The position numbers were made by a program, and so were the translations under genes. The notes under the pieces are model-generated. The model saw nothing but the letters and a program-made list of their open reading frames with translations, ran no database searches and was not told where the DNA came from. Positions 33,127 to 41,257 of a stretch of 44,192 bases of DNA are shown piece by piece. The stretch's first letter is position 1. Each line of letters begins with the position of its first letter. Source of the DNA: an uncultured Spartobacteria bacterium (lineage in GTDB: Bacteria > Verrucomicrobiota > Verrucomicrobiia > Chthoniobacterales > UBA6821); assembly GCA_903847935.1 (NCBI GenBank), contig CAINEX010000073.1:1-44192 (forward strand), given 5' to 3'.

Positions 33127-33943
33127 TCAACTTTTAAGCAACTTCAGTTACGACTTCGTTCGCAATGCCTTCTTTGCGGGCTCTATCGCTGCGATTCTCG
33201 GTGCGGTCGTCGGCTACTTTGTGATTATTCGTAATGTTGGTTTTGCGGCTCATGCCCTTGCCCACATAGGATTCACCGGGGCCACCGGAGCGGCACTCTT
33301 CGGACTCTCCTCTTTGCAGGGGATGCTGCTCATCAGTTGCGTGGCCGGGGCGCTTATGGGGGTTTCGGGAAACAAACTCCACCGCAGTGAACTTGCGGTC
33401 GGCATGGTGCTCTCCTTCGCGCTCGGTGTGGGAACACTCTTTCTGGCCCTTTACAAGGGGTTTGCCGGACAGGCCACGTCCATCCTCTTCGGCAACATCT
33501 TCGGGGTATCGCATTCGCAGATCGTGGCGACACTGGTGCTTGCCATTCTAAGCCTCGTTGCCCTTGCCCTTTTCTCCAAGCGCCTGCTCTTCGCCAGTCT
33601 CCTACCGGAGCTTGCCGAATCGCGGGGCATCTCGCTAACCGGGCTCTCCTCGGCTTTTATGGTGATTCTTGGCATCGCCGTGACTTTGGCCAGTCAGGTC
33701 GTTGGGATCCTGCTTGTTTTCACCCTGGTGATCGGTCCCGCCGGTATCGCGGCGCGCTTCTGTCGCGGTTTTTGGAGTTCCATTCTCATCTCGATCCTCA
33801 TCGGGCTCTTCTCTGTCTGGACAGGAATTCTCTTGGCCTGCGTCACCAACTGGCCGCCGAGCTTTTGGATTACGGCGATTATTTTTACTCTTTATCTGAT
33901 TGGAGAAACGCTAGCTCGTTATGTCTTCCGTTTGGAAAGGTAA
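33119..33943 (+). CDS. znuB: Zinc ABC transporter, permease
   Basis: This protein of about 274 residues has the eight-helix layout of ZnuB/TroC permeases: DFVRNAFFAGSIAAILGAVVGYFVI, AAHALAHIGFTGATGAALFG (the family A-L-x-H-x-G region), QVVGILLVFTLVIGPAGIAARF and TNWPPSFWITAI. I place the start at ATG 33119 (MLDQLLSNFSYDF), which begins just before the first helix and overlaps znuC by 8 bp; an ATG at 33098 would add seven residues. It forms the membrane channel of the zinc importer with ZnuC and ZnuA. Confidence 0.9.
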   Translation: MLDQLLSNFSYDFVRNAFFAGSIAAILGAVVGYFVIIRNVGFAAHALAHIGFTGATGAALFGLSSLQGMLLISCVAGALMGVSGNKLHRSELAVGMVLSFALGVGTLFLALYKGFAGQATSILFGNIFGVSHSQIVATLVLAILSLVALALFSKRLLFASLLPELAESRGISLTGLSSAFMVILGIAVTLASQVVGILLVFTLVIGPAGIAARFCRGFWSSILISILIGLFSVWTGILLACVTNWPPSFWITAIIFTLYLIGETLARYVFRLER

Positions 33944-34016
33944 TAAACATTGAAAAACAAAAAAAGCTCAATAATTGTTTCCTCCTATGGCGATCACCGC
34001 TTCACATCTCAGAGTC

Positions 34017-35399
34017 ATGAAAGATTTGGGCCGATATGTCCTCAATGTAGGCTTGAGTCTTCTCCTCTTAGTAGTTGGAGATGGGATTCTTCGCGCAGAC
34101 CCCGTTGAGATAGCGGATCCCTTTAACGTATTAAACCAATCTCAACTTGCGGGGGAGTTTTTTGGATTCAGGCCCAAAGCCGAAACGAACGGGGTGGTTC
34201 TTTCGTTACAATCTATCTCAGACTTGCTTGGCAATACTACTGGCGGGGAAACTCGTGGTGGGACTTACTCAGGACTTTTAAACCTCGGTCTTGCGGTAGA
34301 TCTCCAGAAGGCTGTTGGGTGGGAGGGAGCCTCCTTCAAGAACACGTGGATCTGGCTCTACGGTGACGATCTCTCCAAAAAGTACATTCGCAATGCGTTT
34401 ACAGCCAGTACGATCGCCGGGGCTCCTGCCTTCAGATGCTATGAACTCTGGTTCCAGCAGAATCTCTTCCATGATGTTGTCTCTCTACGTGGAGGTCTGA
34501 TTCCCTTTGACACGGAGTTTATGATGTCGGATACGGCAAATCTCTTTGTGAACTCGGCTTTTGGTCCTATGGCCATCGCTACGCTGAATCTTCCTAATGG
34601 AGGGCCTCAGTATCCGACCGCTACTCCGGGAGCGCGACTGGCCATTCAGCCCACATCCTGGCTCACACTGCGAACGGCGTTTATGCAGGCCAATCCCTTT
34701 GAACAGCAGAATAACCAGCATAACTTTAACTGGAACTTTGGATCGGCTGGGGGACTTCTGAATATCAATGAGGCTGCCGCTACATGGAACAAAGATCCAG
34801 CATCCAAAGGGCTTGCCGGTACAGCTAAAGTCGGCTGCTGGTTCCAGACTGGTGAGGGGCCACAGGGGGCTGGTGGGGAAAGTTTTTCCTACGGATCTCC
34901 GACAGCCGTTGCATATAGCAGTGGGTTCTACGGCATCATTGACCAGCAACTTTATGTGCCTGCTGCCAAAGCGACCGATGCTGAATCTGGTAAAAATCCC
35001 GTCTCCTCGGGCAAAGATACCAAAACTCCCGTTGATATCCCCTCAACAAAGGGGCTCTCGTCGTTTGCTCAGATTGGATTTGACCCACAGCAGGTCAGCG
35101 TGAGTTCCTTTTATTCCTCTGCGGGTCTAGTTTACACAGGGCTGATCCCTACCCGTGATGCTGATAAACTCGGACTTTCCTTTGCCTATGCTCAGATGAG
35201 TGATTACCTGCAGGGAAAAGCCGCGGAGGCAGGTCTGTCAGGTGCATCCTTTGAAGGAGTTGCCGAGCTTACTTATTCCATCCGTGTTGCTCCAGCCATC
35301 GCCCTCCAACCTGACCTCCAGTACATCCTGCATCCGGGAGGAACCCAGCGGTATGGGAATGCACTCGTTGTAGGGGCTCGGGCTGTGGTGGATTTCTAG
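34017..35399 (+). CDS. OprB-like carbohydrate-selective porin, in the zinc locus
   Basis: The protein is an outer-membrane beta barrel of the carbohydrate porin (OprB) type, with FFGFRPKAETNGVVLSL and TYSGLLNLGLAVDLQKAVGWEGA near the N-terminus. ELWFQQNLFHDVVSLRGGLIPFD follows, then alternating hydrophobic strands and a C-terminal aromatic residue (GARAVVDF) recognised by the Bam machinery. The best signal peptide starts at ATG 34017 (MKDLGRYVLNVGLSLLLLVV...RA). Upstream starts at TTG 33975 or ATG 33987 would add a non-hydrophobic stretch. It follows znuB by 73 bp and is probably part of the zinc response, perhaps as the outer-membrane entry route. Its substrate is not known. Confidence 0.78.
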   Translation: MKDLGRYVLNVGLSLLLLVVGDGILRADPVEIADPFNVLNQSQLAGEFFGFRPKAETNGVVLSLQSISDLLGNTTGGETRGGTYSGLLNLGLAVDLQKAVGWEGASFKNTWIWLYGDDLSKKYIRNAFTASTIAGAPAFRCYELWFQQNLFHDVVSLRGGLIPFDTEFMMSDTANLFVNSAFGPMAIATLNLPNGGPQYPTATPGARLAIQPTSWLTLRTAFMQANPFEQQNNQHNFNWNFGSAGGLLNINEAAATWNKDPASKGLAGTAKVGCWFQTGEGPQGAGGESFSYGSPTAVAYSSGFYGIIDQQLYVPAAKATDAESGKNPVSSGKDTKTPVDIPSTKGLSSFAQIGFDPQQVSVSSFYSSAGLVYTGLIPTRDADKLGLSFAYAQMSDYLQGKAAEAGLSGASFEGVAELTYSIRVAPAIALQPDLQYILHPGGTQRYGNALVVGARAVVDF

Positions 35400-35423
35400 A
35401 ATATTGGTGCCTATCCTTCAGGG

Positions 35424-36155
35424 ATGGAACTTCAGGAGGTCATCAATGGAAGCGGTCGCGATGCCGTGGCGGTGCGTGAATTCTTCAACGGATGGTCACT
35501 TTACCGCCGGATCGTCGATAACGATTATCTTTATCATCGCTCGGTTCGGGAGGTTTTTTCCCGATGGTTAGATGATTTCGGGAGGCCTTTCTCATTTTTG
35601 GATCTTGGCTGCGGCGACGCCGATTTCAGTGCTGGGATCTTAATGGGCAGGCCGCTTCAATCTTATACTGGGATTGATATTTCCCCTGTGGCACTTGACC
35701 TTGCACGTCAGAACACCGCATTGCTCGGAGTGTCATGCAATCTGATTGCGGGTGATTTCATGATGAGTCTTGGCTGTCTTGGAGGTACGTATGACATTAT
35801 TTATATCGGACTCTCTCTCCATCATCTCCAGCGGAGGGAGAAGGAGTTCTTCTTTAGGGAATTAAGCCGCAAACTGGCGCCGGGAGGGGTGTTACTCATT
35901 TTTGATCCTGTGCTGACTCCCGGTGAATCGCGTGAATCCTATATGGGGAGATGGGTGGATCATGCCCAGTGGGCCTGGAGGGCGCTTACGGTCGAAGAGG
36001 TTACTGGGGCTGTGGAGCATGTCACCACCTCGGATTATCCCGAGGAGATCACCACCTTGAACAGGATGGCGGTAAGCACTGGCATGTACCCGGCCGACGT
36101 GCTCTTCATGGATCCCACGGATTTTTATGCCTTGATGGCATTTCGCGGGGCTTGA
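35424..36155 (+). CDS. Class I SAM-dependent methyltransferase
   Basis: This 243-residue protein has a Rossmann-like core with motif I FLDLGCGDADFSAGI (58-72), the acidic SAM-ribose contact YTGIDISPVALDLARQ, NLIAGDFMMSLG, IIYIGLSLHHLQRREK and PGGVLLIFDPVLTPGES. These are standard class I methyltransferase elements. The substrate is not predictable; the N-terminus (VREFFNGWSLYRRIVDNDYLYHR) is typical of small-molecule or lipid methyltransferases. It begins 24 bp after the porin gene, so it may be read from the same transcript. It is the last chromosomal gene before the tRNA-Asp fragment. Confidence 0.85.
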   Translation: MELQEVINGSGRDAVAVREFFNGWSLYRRIVDNDYLYHRSVREVFSRWLDDFGRPFSFLDLGCGDADFSAGILMGRPLQSYTGIDISPVALDLARQNTALLGVSCNLIAGDFMMSLGCLGGTYDIIYIGLSLHHLQRREKEFFFRELSRKLAPGGVLLIFDPVLTPGESRESYMGRWVDHAQWAWRALTVEEVTGAVEHVTTSDYPEEITTLNRMAVSTGMYPADVLFMDPTDFYALMAFRGA

Positions 36156-36166
36156 AAGAATCCCAC

Positions 36167-36215
36167 CGGAGTTGACGGGGCTCGAACCCGCAACCCCCGC
36201 CGTGACAGGGCGGTG
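36167..36215 (-). tRNA. 3' fragment of tRNA-Asp(GUC), attachment site of the element
   Basis: On the minus strand the sequence runs from the anticodon stem (CCGCC, loop CTGTCAC, GGCGG) through the variable region and T arm (GCGGG-TTCGAGC-CCCGT) to the acceptor 3' strand CAACTCC plus discriminator G. The anticodon GTC is at 36204-36206. The 5' acceptor strand and D arm are missing; unrelated sequence starts at about 36216. CCA is not encoded. This is the classical remnant left when an element integrates into the 3' half of a tRNA gene. The int gene starts 75 bp away. It is not a functional tRNA by itself. Confidence 0.88.
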
Positions 36216-36223
36216 CGTAACTC

Positions 36224-36247
36224 TTATGACACAGAATGACTTGTCAT
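36224..36247. other. att-proximal motifs: TTATGACACA and ATGAC-TT-GTCAT
   Basis: TTATGACACA occurs at 36224-36233 and again at 37592-37601, directly repeated on either side of the integrase gene. ATGAC (36236-36240) and GTCAT (36243-36247) form an inverted repeat next to the first copy. Sites of this kind beside the core of a tyrosine-integrase attachment site may be arm-type binding sites for the integrase or excisionase; this function is inferred from position. Confidence 0.45.
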
Positions 36248-36289
36248 CTACTTGTCAAATAGACGCATCTTTTTCAATTTTGCGTGACC

Positions 36290-37525
36290 ATGCGCAAAAC
36301 AAAGCTGGCCCTTAAAAAAATCAAAAACAAAGCGGGAATCAGCTGGCAGGTTGTGTTTCCAAAACCCGGCAAGGGCCGGGATAGGAAAACATTCAAGTCG
36401 AGGATTGATGCTCAAACATTCTTCGAGCAAAAAAAAGTTGAGTTGGCCAATTTTGGAGCTGCCGGTGCTTCCATGAGTGAGAAGCTCCGCGGAGATGCCT
36501 TAGCTGCGGCTGAAGTACTTAAGTCACACGGCAGTACACTTTTGGATGCGGCAAAATTCTATGTGAATCACCTTTTGAAGACATCTGGTGGCATCCCTCT
36601 CAAGCAAGGGTTGGATTTGCTACTGCTCGATCGTGAAAAGCCGATGTTCTCTCCTATCTATCGCAAGTCGCTTAAACATCGACTGAATCCATTCGTGAAA
36701 AACTTTCCAGAGGACAAGTCAACAAGACAGGTCACGCCAGCTGATGTGGAAACGTTCTTAAATCAATTACAATCAATCGGACGCGCACCTGCGACAATTG
36801 AGTCTTATCGTAAGGAAATCTTCACACTCTTTTCCTTTTTAAAAGATAGGGGCCATTGCGGAGAGAATCCGGCGAGTCTTATCAAGAGAGATCAAATCGT
36901 TACCCGAATTGAAATCCTTACACCAACGCAGTGCGCGCGTCTTCTTGATGCTTGTGACGAGAAGACACTTCCATCGATAGCGCTAGGAATGTTCTGCGGG
37001 CTGCGTTCAAGCGAGTTAGAGCGCCTCGATTGGTCGAGAGTCAACCTTGTTGAGAAGGTTGTTGTAATCGATCCGACAGTTGCTCGAAAAACTGGAGCAA
37101 GGAGAGTTGTACCGATTCCAGAAAACTGCGTGGAATGGCTATTGCCTTTTGCAAAAGAGGCTGGTGCGGTTCAACCCAAATGTTTTCGTAATCTGCGCGA
37201 CTGCACACGCGTGAGAGCTGGATTTAGCCCCTCATACGCAAAGCGTGATTTTATAGAATTGCAGAGACTTTTGAAAGTAGCCAAGCACAACGAGGTAAAG
37301 CTACAGCCTTGGCCACAGAATTGCTTAAGGCACTCGGCTATTAGTTATGCATTAGCCAAATCAAGGGACGAGAGTAAGGTCGCATCATGGGCAGGAAATA
37401 GTCCTGCAATGATCAAGCGGCACTACGATTCGCAAGCCATGCCATCAGCCGCAAAAGCATTCTATGAGATTCGTCCGCAACTTCCCGATAATGTAGAGCA
37501 AGTAGGGTTTAGCGCGGCCGCATAA
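36290..37525 (+). CDS. int: Tyrosine recombinase (phage-type integrase)
   Basis: This 411-residue integrase has an N-terminal arm-binding region (KLALKKIKNKAGISWQVVFP), a core-binding SAM-like domain (from about 120, including TPADVETFLNQLQSIGRAPATIESYRKEI) and a C-terminal catalytic domain. Visible catalytic residues are Arg in FCGLRSSELERLDW, a Lys in ARKTGARRVVPI, Arg-His in NCLRHSAISYALA and the Tyr nucleophile in KRHYDSQ. The usual His of the H-x-x-R and G-H-S boxes appear as Asn (NCLR, AGNS). It would catalyse insertion into and excision from the adjacent tRNA-Asp site. I prefer the ATG at 36290 over the GTG at 36284. Confidence 0.92.
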   Translation: MRKTKLALKKIKNKAGISWQVVFPKPGKGRDRKTFKSRIDAQTFFEQKKVELANFGAAGASMSEKLRGDALAAAEVLKSHGSTLLDAAKFYVNHLLKTSGGIPLKQGLDLLLLDREKPMFSPIYRKSLKHRLNPFVKNFPEDKSTRQVTPADVETFLNQLQSIGRAPATIESYRKEIFTLFSFLKDRGHCGENPASLIKRDQIVTRIEILTPTQCARLLDACDEKTLPSIALGMFCGLRSSELERLDWSRVNLVEKVVVIDPTVARKTGARRVVPIPENCVEWLLPFAKEAGAVQPKCFRNLRDCTRVRAGFSPSYAKRDFIELQRLLKVAKHNEVKLQPWPQNCLRHSAISYALAKSRDESKVASWAGNSPAMIKRHYDSQAMPSAAKAFYEIRPQLPDNVEQVGFSAAA

Positions 37526-37542
37526 AAAAGATAGTTTGAGTA

Positions 37543-37568
37543 AAGAGTGGGGCCACTCTTATTTCAGT
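37543..37568 (+). terminator. Terminator hairpin after the integrase gene
   Basis: AAGAGTGG (37543-37550) pairs perfectly with CCACTCTT (37553-37560) around a GG centre, followed by ATTTCAG. It lies 17 bp after the int stop codon. The T-run is short, so efficiency is uncertain. The stem also works in the reverse direction. Confidence 0.65.
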
Positions 37569-37591
37569 TATGATGAACGGCTTATGGGCTT

Positions 37592-37690
37592 TTATGACAC
37601 AAAAAGCTTCCTGAGTGTAAGTACTTATCGGTGATTTATATACTAAACCTAAGCGGCTTGGAAATACCTGACTATAAGCGGTTTACAGAA
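37592..37690. other. Intergenic region with att-type repeat and TAAGCGG repeats
   Basis: The 245-bp gap between int and the HTH gene has no gene. It holds the second TTATGACACA (37592-37601) and two near-identical TAAGCGG motifs, CCTAAGCGGCTT near 37646 and CTATAAGCGGTTT near 37672, spaced about 27 bp. Such spaced direct repeats could bind the adjacent excisionase-like protein. The region is A+T-rich and probably also carries the promoter for the replication genes. Confidence 0.45.
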
Positions 37691-37770
37691 TATGCCATCT
37701 TGACCTGCGATTGTATTTATGAAATCTGTCTTGCATCCGCATTCATGCAGATAAATCAACCCGAACCATC

Positions 37771-37998
37771 ATGTATCAAATCGTAAAGTCATCACAACCA
37801 TCGACCCCATCAGAATTTATCACTGGCTTTCAGTGCAAAGCAGATGTTGCAAAACGCTGCAAAGTCAGCACCAGAACCATCGACTCTTGGATGAGTCAAA
37901 AGAAAATCCCATTTATCAAGGTGGGGAGAACAGTCCGCTTCCGCTGGAACGCCGTGGAGCATGCTCTCAATCGGTTCGAACACAAATCTATCAGTTAA
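37771..37998 (+). CDS. Excisionase-like helix-turn-helix protein (AlpA/MerR-like)
   Basis: This 75-residue protein has the single domain of excisionase-family DNA-binding proteins: CKADVAKRCKVSTRTIDSWMSQKKIPFIKVGRTVRFRWNAVEHALNRF. The helix-turn-helix is followed by a beta hairpin with the P-x-x-K-x-G-R-x-x-R-F signature. In phages and satellites such proteins bend attachment-site DNA to favour excision or activate transcription of the replication genes. It starts at ATG 37771 and lies directly before the primase-like gene (38003), so it is probably the first gene of a plus-strand operon. Confidence 0.82.
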   Translation: MYQIVKSSQPSTPSEFITGFQCKADVAKRCKVSTRTIDSWMSQKKIPFIKVGRTVRFRWNAVEHALNRFEHKSIS

Positions 37999-38002
37999 TC
38001 TT

Positions 38003-39148
38003 ATGAACCACTCAATCAACACGATTCAACCAGCCTCAGAAGATGCAGTGGATAAAAAACTAAAGTCTTATGGTTTAAAATATATCCGAATGGAAAACCG
38101 CTCTTTGACATCAAGGATAAGTTCCACAAAGACAGCAATCGATATAGCAGCTGAGGATTTGGCTAAGAAAATCTTCATACAGCGTCTATCTCAGGGCTCC
38201 GAGACCGGGCAACTTCCGATGCTTAATACCAAGGAAGCATTCATCACTCCTTTGATTTTGAAAAAGCGAAAAATGCGAATCCCAAAGCGCATTTCTAACG
38301 AACTTAAAACTCCTCCTCATCGAACTGGAGGACTTCATAAATGGATTTTTGTGATGGCGCTTAAGCTGCTTCGTTATCGTTCTCCAGAAGAAGCCATCCG
38401 CCTGATAGATGGGGCTACGGCTAGTGAAGCGGTTCGATCCGGTGAAATAGAAGAGGCTGTTCAAAATGCTGCTAATGGCGGCAGCCGTAAGGCATCAACG
38501 GGTGCAATCATCCAATCACGTCCCCCAAGATTCCCAACAGTTAATCAAGTACTCCGCAGAGATATAATTGTAAGAGGCGGTGGCCTAGCCGATCTATGTG
38601 AGGCAAGTCCTATTCGATTTTTGGATGATGAGCCTCATACAAATGAAATCATCGATGCTCTCTTCCCGGCTGAATCCCTACTCTGTTGTGGGATTAGTTC
38701 CTCCCGATTCGATACCAAGGAACGTAGCAAGTGGCGTGATTTGTCCTCGCTTCAACTGATCGTTCCCAACCCTATGTCCTCACTAAAAGGACTGACAAAG
38801 GCGGGGAAGCAGTCAGCTCATACCCTTGATAATACAGGCCCACGGCGGTTTCTTATCGTCGAGCAAGATTCAGGCAATACGGATGAGCAATCATCAATAA
38901 TGCTGCACCTTGCTGAAAAAGCTCCTCTGGCCCTTGCGGTGCATAGTGGCAGCAAGTCTATTCATGGGTGGTTCTACTGCGGAGATGAGTCAGAGGAACG
39001 TCTACGTTCTTTCATGAATTACGCGGTCTCACTTGGTGCCGACCAAGCAACTTGGACTCGATCTCAGTTCGTTCGCATGCCCGGTGGCCTACGCGATAAT
39101 GGTAATCGCCAAAGTATATATTTCTTCAACCCATCGGTAACCTTATGA
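38003..39148 (+). CDS. Primase-like replication protein (AEP superfamily, tentative)
   Basis: This protein of about 381 residues is probably divided into an N-terminal region of unknown fold and a C-terminal domain. The latter contains RRFLIVEQDSG, LALAVHSGSKSIHGWFYC and WTRSQFVRMPGG. The S-G-x-K-x-x-H-x-W and R-x-P-G-G segments are reminiscent of archaeo-eukaryotic primase domains of plasmids and prophages. The expected acidic D-x-D metal ligands are not unambiguous, so activity is uncertain. I place the start at ATG 38003, right after the HTH gene; an earlier ATG at 37961 lies inside that gene. It overlaps the helicase gene by 4 bp, as in two-gene primase-helicase replication modules. Confidence 0.6.
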   Translation: MNHSINTIQPASEDAVDKKLKSYGLKYIRMENRSLTSRISSTKTAIDIAAEDLAKKIFIQRLSQGSETGQLPMLNTKEAFITPLILKKRKMRIPKRISNELKTPPHRTGGLHKWIFVMALKLLRYRSPEEAIRLIDGATASEAVRSGEIEEAVQNAANGGSRKASTGAIIQSRPPRFPTVNQVLRRDIIVRGGGLADLCEASPIRFLDDEPHTNEIIDALFPAESLLCCGISSSRFDTKERSKWRDLSSLQLIVPNPMSSLKGLTKAGKQSAHTLDNTGPRRFLIVEQDSGNTDEQSSIMLHLAEKAPLALAVHSGSKSIHGWFYCGDESEERLRSFMNYAVSLGADQATWTRSQFVRMPGGLRDNGNRQSIYFFNPSVTL

Positions 39149-40686
39149 ACAATTTAGCCAACAATCTAGTTCCTCAGGAGGAAATCACTCCAATCATCAC
39201 GATCAATGGTAAGCCAGCAGTACGACTACCCGGCGACTTTCACCTTGTGTCAGAATTCGCTGAAAATCTTGGTCGACTTGTAAAAGGACATGGAATCTAC
39301 GTCCGTAAGGGAATTGCTTTTACGCTCAACCTAGATACGCAACGTCTGGAACCCGCAACTCCAACCTGGTTGAGAACGTGGGTTGAAAAGCATGCTGTGC
39401 CTTTTAGGAACTCTAATCAGGGAGGTGATATTCAGATAACGAAGTCGATGAGCAAGGACAATGCCGAAGCAGTCCTTGCGTCCGAACAGTTTTTGGATCA
39501 GCTGCCCAAGGTTGAGAGGTTTCATCCATGCCCGATGCCCGTACTCCGGAAAGATGGAAGTATTGAACTCTTGCCCATAGGGCTTGACGAAGAGAGTCAT
39601 ACATTTACAGCTGACCCCGAGTTTTTGATTGAGCCTGATTCTTTAATCGATGCGCGTATGGTTTTAGACACCTTGCTTAATGAATTTGCATGGCCTGATG
39701 ACCAAGGTCGTTCGAAGGCAGTCCACATAGCAGCCATGTTGACGGTATTCGCTGGAGGTATAATGCCACCTGATTCAATCAAGCCTGTCTTCTTCTACAC
39801 GTCTAATGCTGAAGGCAGCGGAAAAACCACCTTAGCGCAACTGGCCGGCATGCCTTATCGCTCTACCCCAGTGGAAACAGCTCCCAAAGATGAGGCCGAG
39901 TGGCAAAAGAAACTCCTTACAGTAGCTATATCTGGGCGCAGGCTTCTTTTACTCGATAATCTGAAAGGGCATCTAAATTCAGGGGCCTTTGAGGCTTACA
40001 CGACATCTTCCCAGTTTACCGGGCGTATTCTAGGAGGATCTAAGGAGTTTACAGGTGAGGCTGGAGCAACCGTGCTGATAACGGGGAATGGGCTTACCAT
40101 TACTCCCGATCTTCGGCGGAGGTCGCTCTTCGTCGAACTCTTCCTCAAGGAACTTCGTGCAGAGGATCGTAAGTTCAAAAGAATTCTGGATCCGTATGCC
40201 ATTGCTTCAATGCGGAGAGAGGTTCTTTGCGCTCTTTGGGGACTTGTTCATGAGTGGGACAAGGCTAGGAGAAAAGATGCTTCAGTTCAAAATGCTTCAT
40301 TTTACAATTCTAGCTTCCCGCGCTGGTGTGAATCTATCGCAGCTATAGTCGAGTTTGCTGGTTATGGTTGCCCCACAATTCCGGCTGAAATAGATGGAAT
40401 GGGAGATACGGATACAGCAGATATTTCTTCACTCTTAGAGGTGATGGAGTCGGGGAAGCACTATGAATTCTCAGATCTCACCAATATTGCAATCGAGCAG
40501 GGTCTATTTGAGCGATTTACGTCAGATTTAGATCCGGGAAATCCTCTTGAATTAAGCAGACGGGCAAAGCGGCAGTTCGCGTCAATTCTGAAAAGATATG
40601 ACAACAGACGGGTTAAAGATAACCCGGTTTTTCTCGTTCAAGGCAAAGGTCATTCCCGGCGGTATCTCAAGTCATCGGATACATGA
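39145..40686 (+). CDS. SF3-like replicative helicase / P-loop ATPase
   Basis: This 513-residue protein has a P-loop ATPase domain in its middle: Walker A SNAEGSGKTTLA (220-231), Walker B RRLLLLDNLKG (266-275), sensor Asn in LITGNGLTITPDL (Asn315) and the Arg finger region DLRRRS (322-327). This order is that of D5/SF3-type helicases in phage, plasmid and satellite replication. The N-terminal 200 residues may be a primase-linker or DNA-binding domain. The C-terminal part (from about 380) is alpha-helical and may load onto the origin. It overlaps the primase-like gene by 4 bp and ends inside the iteron array, so the origin lies immediately downstream. Confidence 0.8.
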   Translation: MNNLANNLVPQEEITPIITINGKPAVRLPGDFHLVSEFAENLGRLVKGHGIYVRKGIAFTLNLDTQRLEPATPTWLRTWVEKHAVPFRNSNQGGDIQITKSMSKDNAEAVLASEQFLDQLPKVERFHPCPMPVLRKDGSIELLPIGLDEESHTFTADPEFLIEPDSLIDARMVLDTLLNEFAWPDDQGRSKAVHIAAMLTVFAGGIMPPDSIKPVFFYTSNAEGSGKTTLAQLAGMPYRSTPVETAPKDEAEWQKKLLTVAISGRRLLLLDNLKGHLNSGAFEAYTTSSQFTGRILGGSKEFTGEAGATVLITGNGLTITPDLRRRSLFVELFLKELRAEDRKFKRILDPYAIASMRREVLCALWGLVHEWDKARRKDASVQNASFYNSSFPRWCESIAAIVEFAGYGCPTIPAEIDGMGDTDTADISSLLEVMESGKHYEFSDLTNIAIEQGLFERFTSDLDPGNPLELSRRAKRQFASILKRYDNRRVKDNPVFLVQGKGHSRRYLKSSDT

Positions 40687-40774
40687 CCTGCATGATCTGC
40701 ATGATATTTAACCCCATATAGAAATACCCCTTTCCCTAGATAGCTTAAGAATGATGCAAGTCATGCATATCATG
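40682..40774. repeat. CATGA 9-mer iterons in two opposed clusters, candidate replication origin
   Basis: Three tandem 9-mers read CATGACCTG, CATGATCTG, CATGATATT (40682-40708). After a 48-bp A+T-rich stretch, two copies occur in inverse orientation, CAAGTCATG and CATATCATG (40757-40774). TGCATGAT appears at 40689 and 40698 and as its complement ATCATGCA at 40769. The helicase stop codon lies within the first iteron. Tandem and inverted iterons flanking an A+T-rich stretch directly after a primase-helicase gene pair are the expected shape of a satellite or plasmid origin. The repeats are seen directly; origin function is inferred. Confidence 0.75.
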
Positions 40775-40811
40775 CACACCTCTTAGAGATCAGGCGGGAA
40801 CAACCAAAATT

Positions 40812-41219
40812 ATGAAACCAAACTTGAAAAAACAAACCTCTGTCAAAAGAGCAGTACCTGCCCCCCCCTCAACCGAATTCAAGGAAACAATGCTCCTGCT
40901 CATGGAGCGTATTATAGAGGCGCAGGAGAAGCGTGATACTCTGCAACACGAACGCAACCTCGAAATGCTCGATAAGGGCATTAAAGCCTACGTTGTAGCT
41001 GAAAAGTCAAAGATCAGTATCATGCAAGCAATTGCCCGTACAGACTCCCTGACTAAAATAGCACTTAGCGACCTGCCCGGTTTAAGTAGACCGGATCTTG
41101 AGAGATTCTTCAAAGAAGTCGTTACCCCCACCAGTCGTCAAATACACTACGCAAGTGAATTTGCGGCACCTGAATCTGAAGAGGGATTTTGGGAAATATT
41201 TAACGAGGCTGGACTTTAA
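40812..41219 (+). CDS. Small charged protein of the element, function unknown
   Basis: This 135-residue protein has a basic N-terminus (MKPNLKKQTSVKRAVPAPP) and a long, charged, probably coiled-coil helix (FKETMLLLMERIIEAQEKRDTLQHERNLEMLDKG, about 23-56). The C-terminus is acidic (APESEEGFWEIFNEAGL). I recognise no family. It follows the iteron array by 37 bp, so it could be a replication, segregation or partition accessory protein, but only the location supports this. It starts at ATG 40812. Confidence 0.55.
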   Translation: MKPNLKKQTSVKRAVPAPPSTEFKETMLLLMERIIEAQEKRDTLQHERNLEMLDKGIKAYVVAEKSKISIMQAIARTDSLTKIALSDLPGLSRPDLERFFKEVVTPTSRQIHYASEFAAPESEEGFWEIFNEAGL

Positions 41220-41257
41220 TCATTTTCTAAAGCCCCCAAGGAGCCACTCTACAACGC

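Noticed and set aside
37961-38002. Upstream ATG for the primase-like gene
   Set aside because: It lies inside the excisionase-like gene, while the ATG at 38003 follows that gene's stop directly.
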